From contig DATLBY010000065.1 in the NCBI GenBank assembly GCA_035526665.1, positions 1 to 5,380 on the forward strand: DNA of 5,380 nt, given 5' to 3'. A program made the position numbers and the translations under genes. Each line of letters begins with the position of its first letter. Positions within the stretch are counted from its first letter, which is position 1. The notes beneath the pieces are model-generated. The model was not told the origin of the DNA, ran no database searches, and worked only from the letters and a program-made list of their open reading frames with translations. This stretch comes from DATLBY01 sp035526665 (GTDB taxonomy: Bacteria > Acidobacteriota > Terriglobia > Bryobacterales > Bryobacteraceae). Below, in pieces: positions 4,511 to 5,380 of the stretch.

Positions 4511-5380
4511 TCAGTTCTCGATAAATGTGACCTTGTTGATCTCTTTTAGCGTAGTGATGCCCAGCCGCGCTTTGTCAATGGCCGATTCACGCAGAAAGGT
4601 CATGCCTTCCTCGCGGGCGGCGCGCTTGATCTCGGAGCTGGGACGTTTGTTCAAAATCATTTCGCGGATACGCTCGCTCAAATCGAGCAGCTCATGAATC
4701 GAGGTACGGCCGCGGAACCCGGTGCCGCCGCATTCAAAACAACCGGCTCCTTCGTAGAACGGGATATCGCGCCACTCCTCCACATTCAACCCGCTCTCCA
4801 GCAGATAAGATTCGGGATAGCTCACCCGTTTTTTGCAATGCGGACAGATGATGCGGACCAGGCGCTGCGCCAGAATGCAGTTGAGGGCCGACACAAAATT
4901 ATAGGGCTCGACCCCCATATTCAGGAAGCGGCCTAACACGTCCAACACGTTATTGGCGTGCACCGTGGTGAACACCAGGTGGCCCGTCAAAGCCGCGTTG
5001 ATGGCAATCTGCGCCGTCTCCTGGTCACGAATCTCCCCGACCATGATCTTGTCGGGGTCGTGCCGCAGAATGGATCGCAGGCCGCGGGCGAAGGTAAGCC
5101 CCTTCTTCTCATTCACCGGAATCTGAGTGATCCCCTTGATTTGGTATTCGACCGGATCCTCAATGGTGATGATTTTGTCTTCGTCGTTCTTGATCTCGCT
5201 TAGCGCCGCGTACAGAGTGGTTGTCTTACCCGAGCCGGTCGGGCCCGTTACCAGGACCATCCCATACGGCTCCTTGATGTAGCGGGCAAATTTGGTCTGA
5301 TCCGCCTCGGAAAATCCCACCACATCCAGACTGAGCTTAGAGAATTTCTCGCTCATCGATTCCTTGTCGAGCACGCGGAG
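4511..5380 (-). CDS. gspE: GspE/PilB family secretion/pilus assembly ATPase, C-terminal domain (5' end outside window)
   Basis: The last 289 residues of a hexameric motor ATPase that powers pilin or pseudopilin polymerisation at the cytoplasmic face of the inner membrane. The frame is open to the window edge, where it reads LRVLDK, so the gene begins beyond 5380. Full-length relatives are about 500-600 residues; the N-terminal regulatory domain is missing. All catalytic signatures are intact (visible numbering): Walker A GPTGSGKT (46-53), Asp box IITIEDPVEY (70-79), Walker B IMVGEIRDQETA (112-123) and His box GHLVFTTVHANN (133-144). Two CxxC pairs (Cys179/182 and Cys214/217) form the zinc-binding element of extension-type ATPases and are absent from PilT retraction motors. 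The FVSALNCILAQRLVR stretch (162-176) is typical of GspE-like members. Whether it serves secretion or pili cannot be settled from this part; gspE is used because of this resemblance, with pilB the alternative. Confidence 0.94.
   Translation of the reverse strand, partial: LRVLDKESMSEKFSKLSLDVVGFSEADQTKFARYIKEPYGMVLVTGPTGSGKTTTLYAALSEIKNDEDKIITIEDPVEYQIKGITQIPVNEKKGLTFARGLRSILRHDPDKIMVGEIRDQETAQIAINAALTGHLVFTTVHANNVLDVLGRFLNMGVEPYNFVSALNCILAQRLVRIICPHCKKRVSYPESYLLESGLNVEEWRDIPFYEGAGCFECGGTGFRGRTSIHELLDLSERIREMILNKRPSSEIKRAAREEGMTFLRESAIDKARLGITTLKEINKVTFIEN

Overview
The window is entirely protein-coding and is most likely a piece of a GC-rich bacterial chromosome. I infer Acidobacteriota, possibly a Solibacter/Bryobacter-type lineage. 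The basis is the order ATPase - PilM - PilN - PilO - GspC/PilP-like - proline/glycine-rich pseudopilin, together with recalled family resemblance: a PilN that begins with an NLASQPF peptide, and a pseudopilin that carries an EWEFIYDP island. That taxonomic call is from memory and was not checked by a search.

Layout. Positions 1-306 (+) hold the 3' end of rsmI, a 16S rRNA 2'-O-methyltransferase. Everything else (303-5380) is one minus-strand operon, read from right to left: the C-terminal ATPase domain of a GspE/PilB family secretion/pilus motor (4511-5380, cut by the window edge), a divergent PilM (3616-4509), PilN (3053-3619), PilO (2473-3069), a GspC/PilP-like periplasmic connector (1775-2476) and a large pseudopilin-like protein with Pro/Gly/Gln-rich extensions (303-1778). 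The genes are packed with a 1-nt gap, three 4-nt start/stop overlaps and one 17-nt overlap. The operon and rsmI converge with overlapping stop codons. No intergenic DNA exists in the window, so no promoter or stand-alone terminator can be placed; the operon promoter must lie beyond 5380.

How the genes work together. The motor ATPase would act in the cytoplasm. PilM would sit on the cytoplasmic face and bind the N-terminal peptide of PilN. PilN and PilO, each with one membrane helix, a coiled coil and a periplasmic globular domain, would form the inner-membrane platform. The GspC/PilP-like protein would reach across the periplasm towards a secretin. The pseudopilin would be processed by a prepilin peptidase and join the pilus or pseudopilus. 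The system mixes type IV pilus parts (PilMNO) with type II secretion-like parts (GspE-like motor, GspC-like connector, GspK/GspG-like pseudopilin). No secretin, platform protein (GspF/PilC) or major pilin is in view. The most unusual points are the pseudopilin (no Glu5, long low-complexity tracts around a conserved-looking island), a PilM that seems to have lost its nucleotide-binding signatures, and the overlapping convergent ends with no visible terminator.
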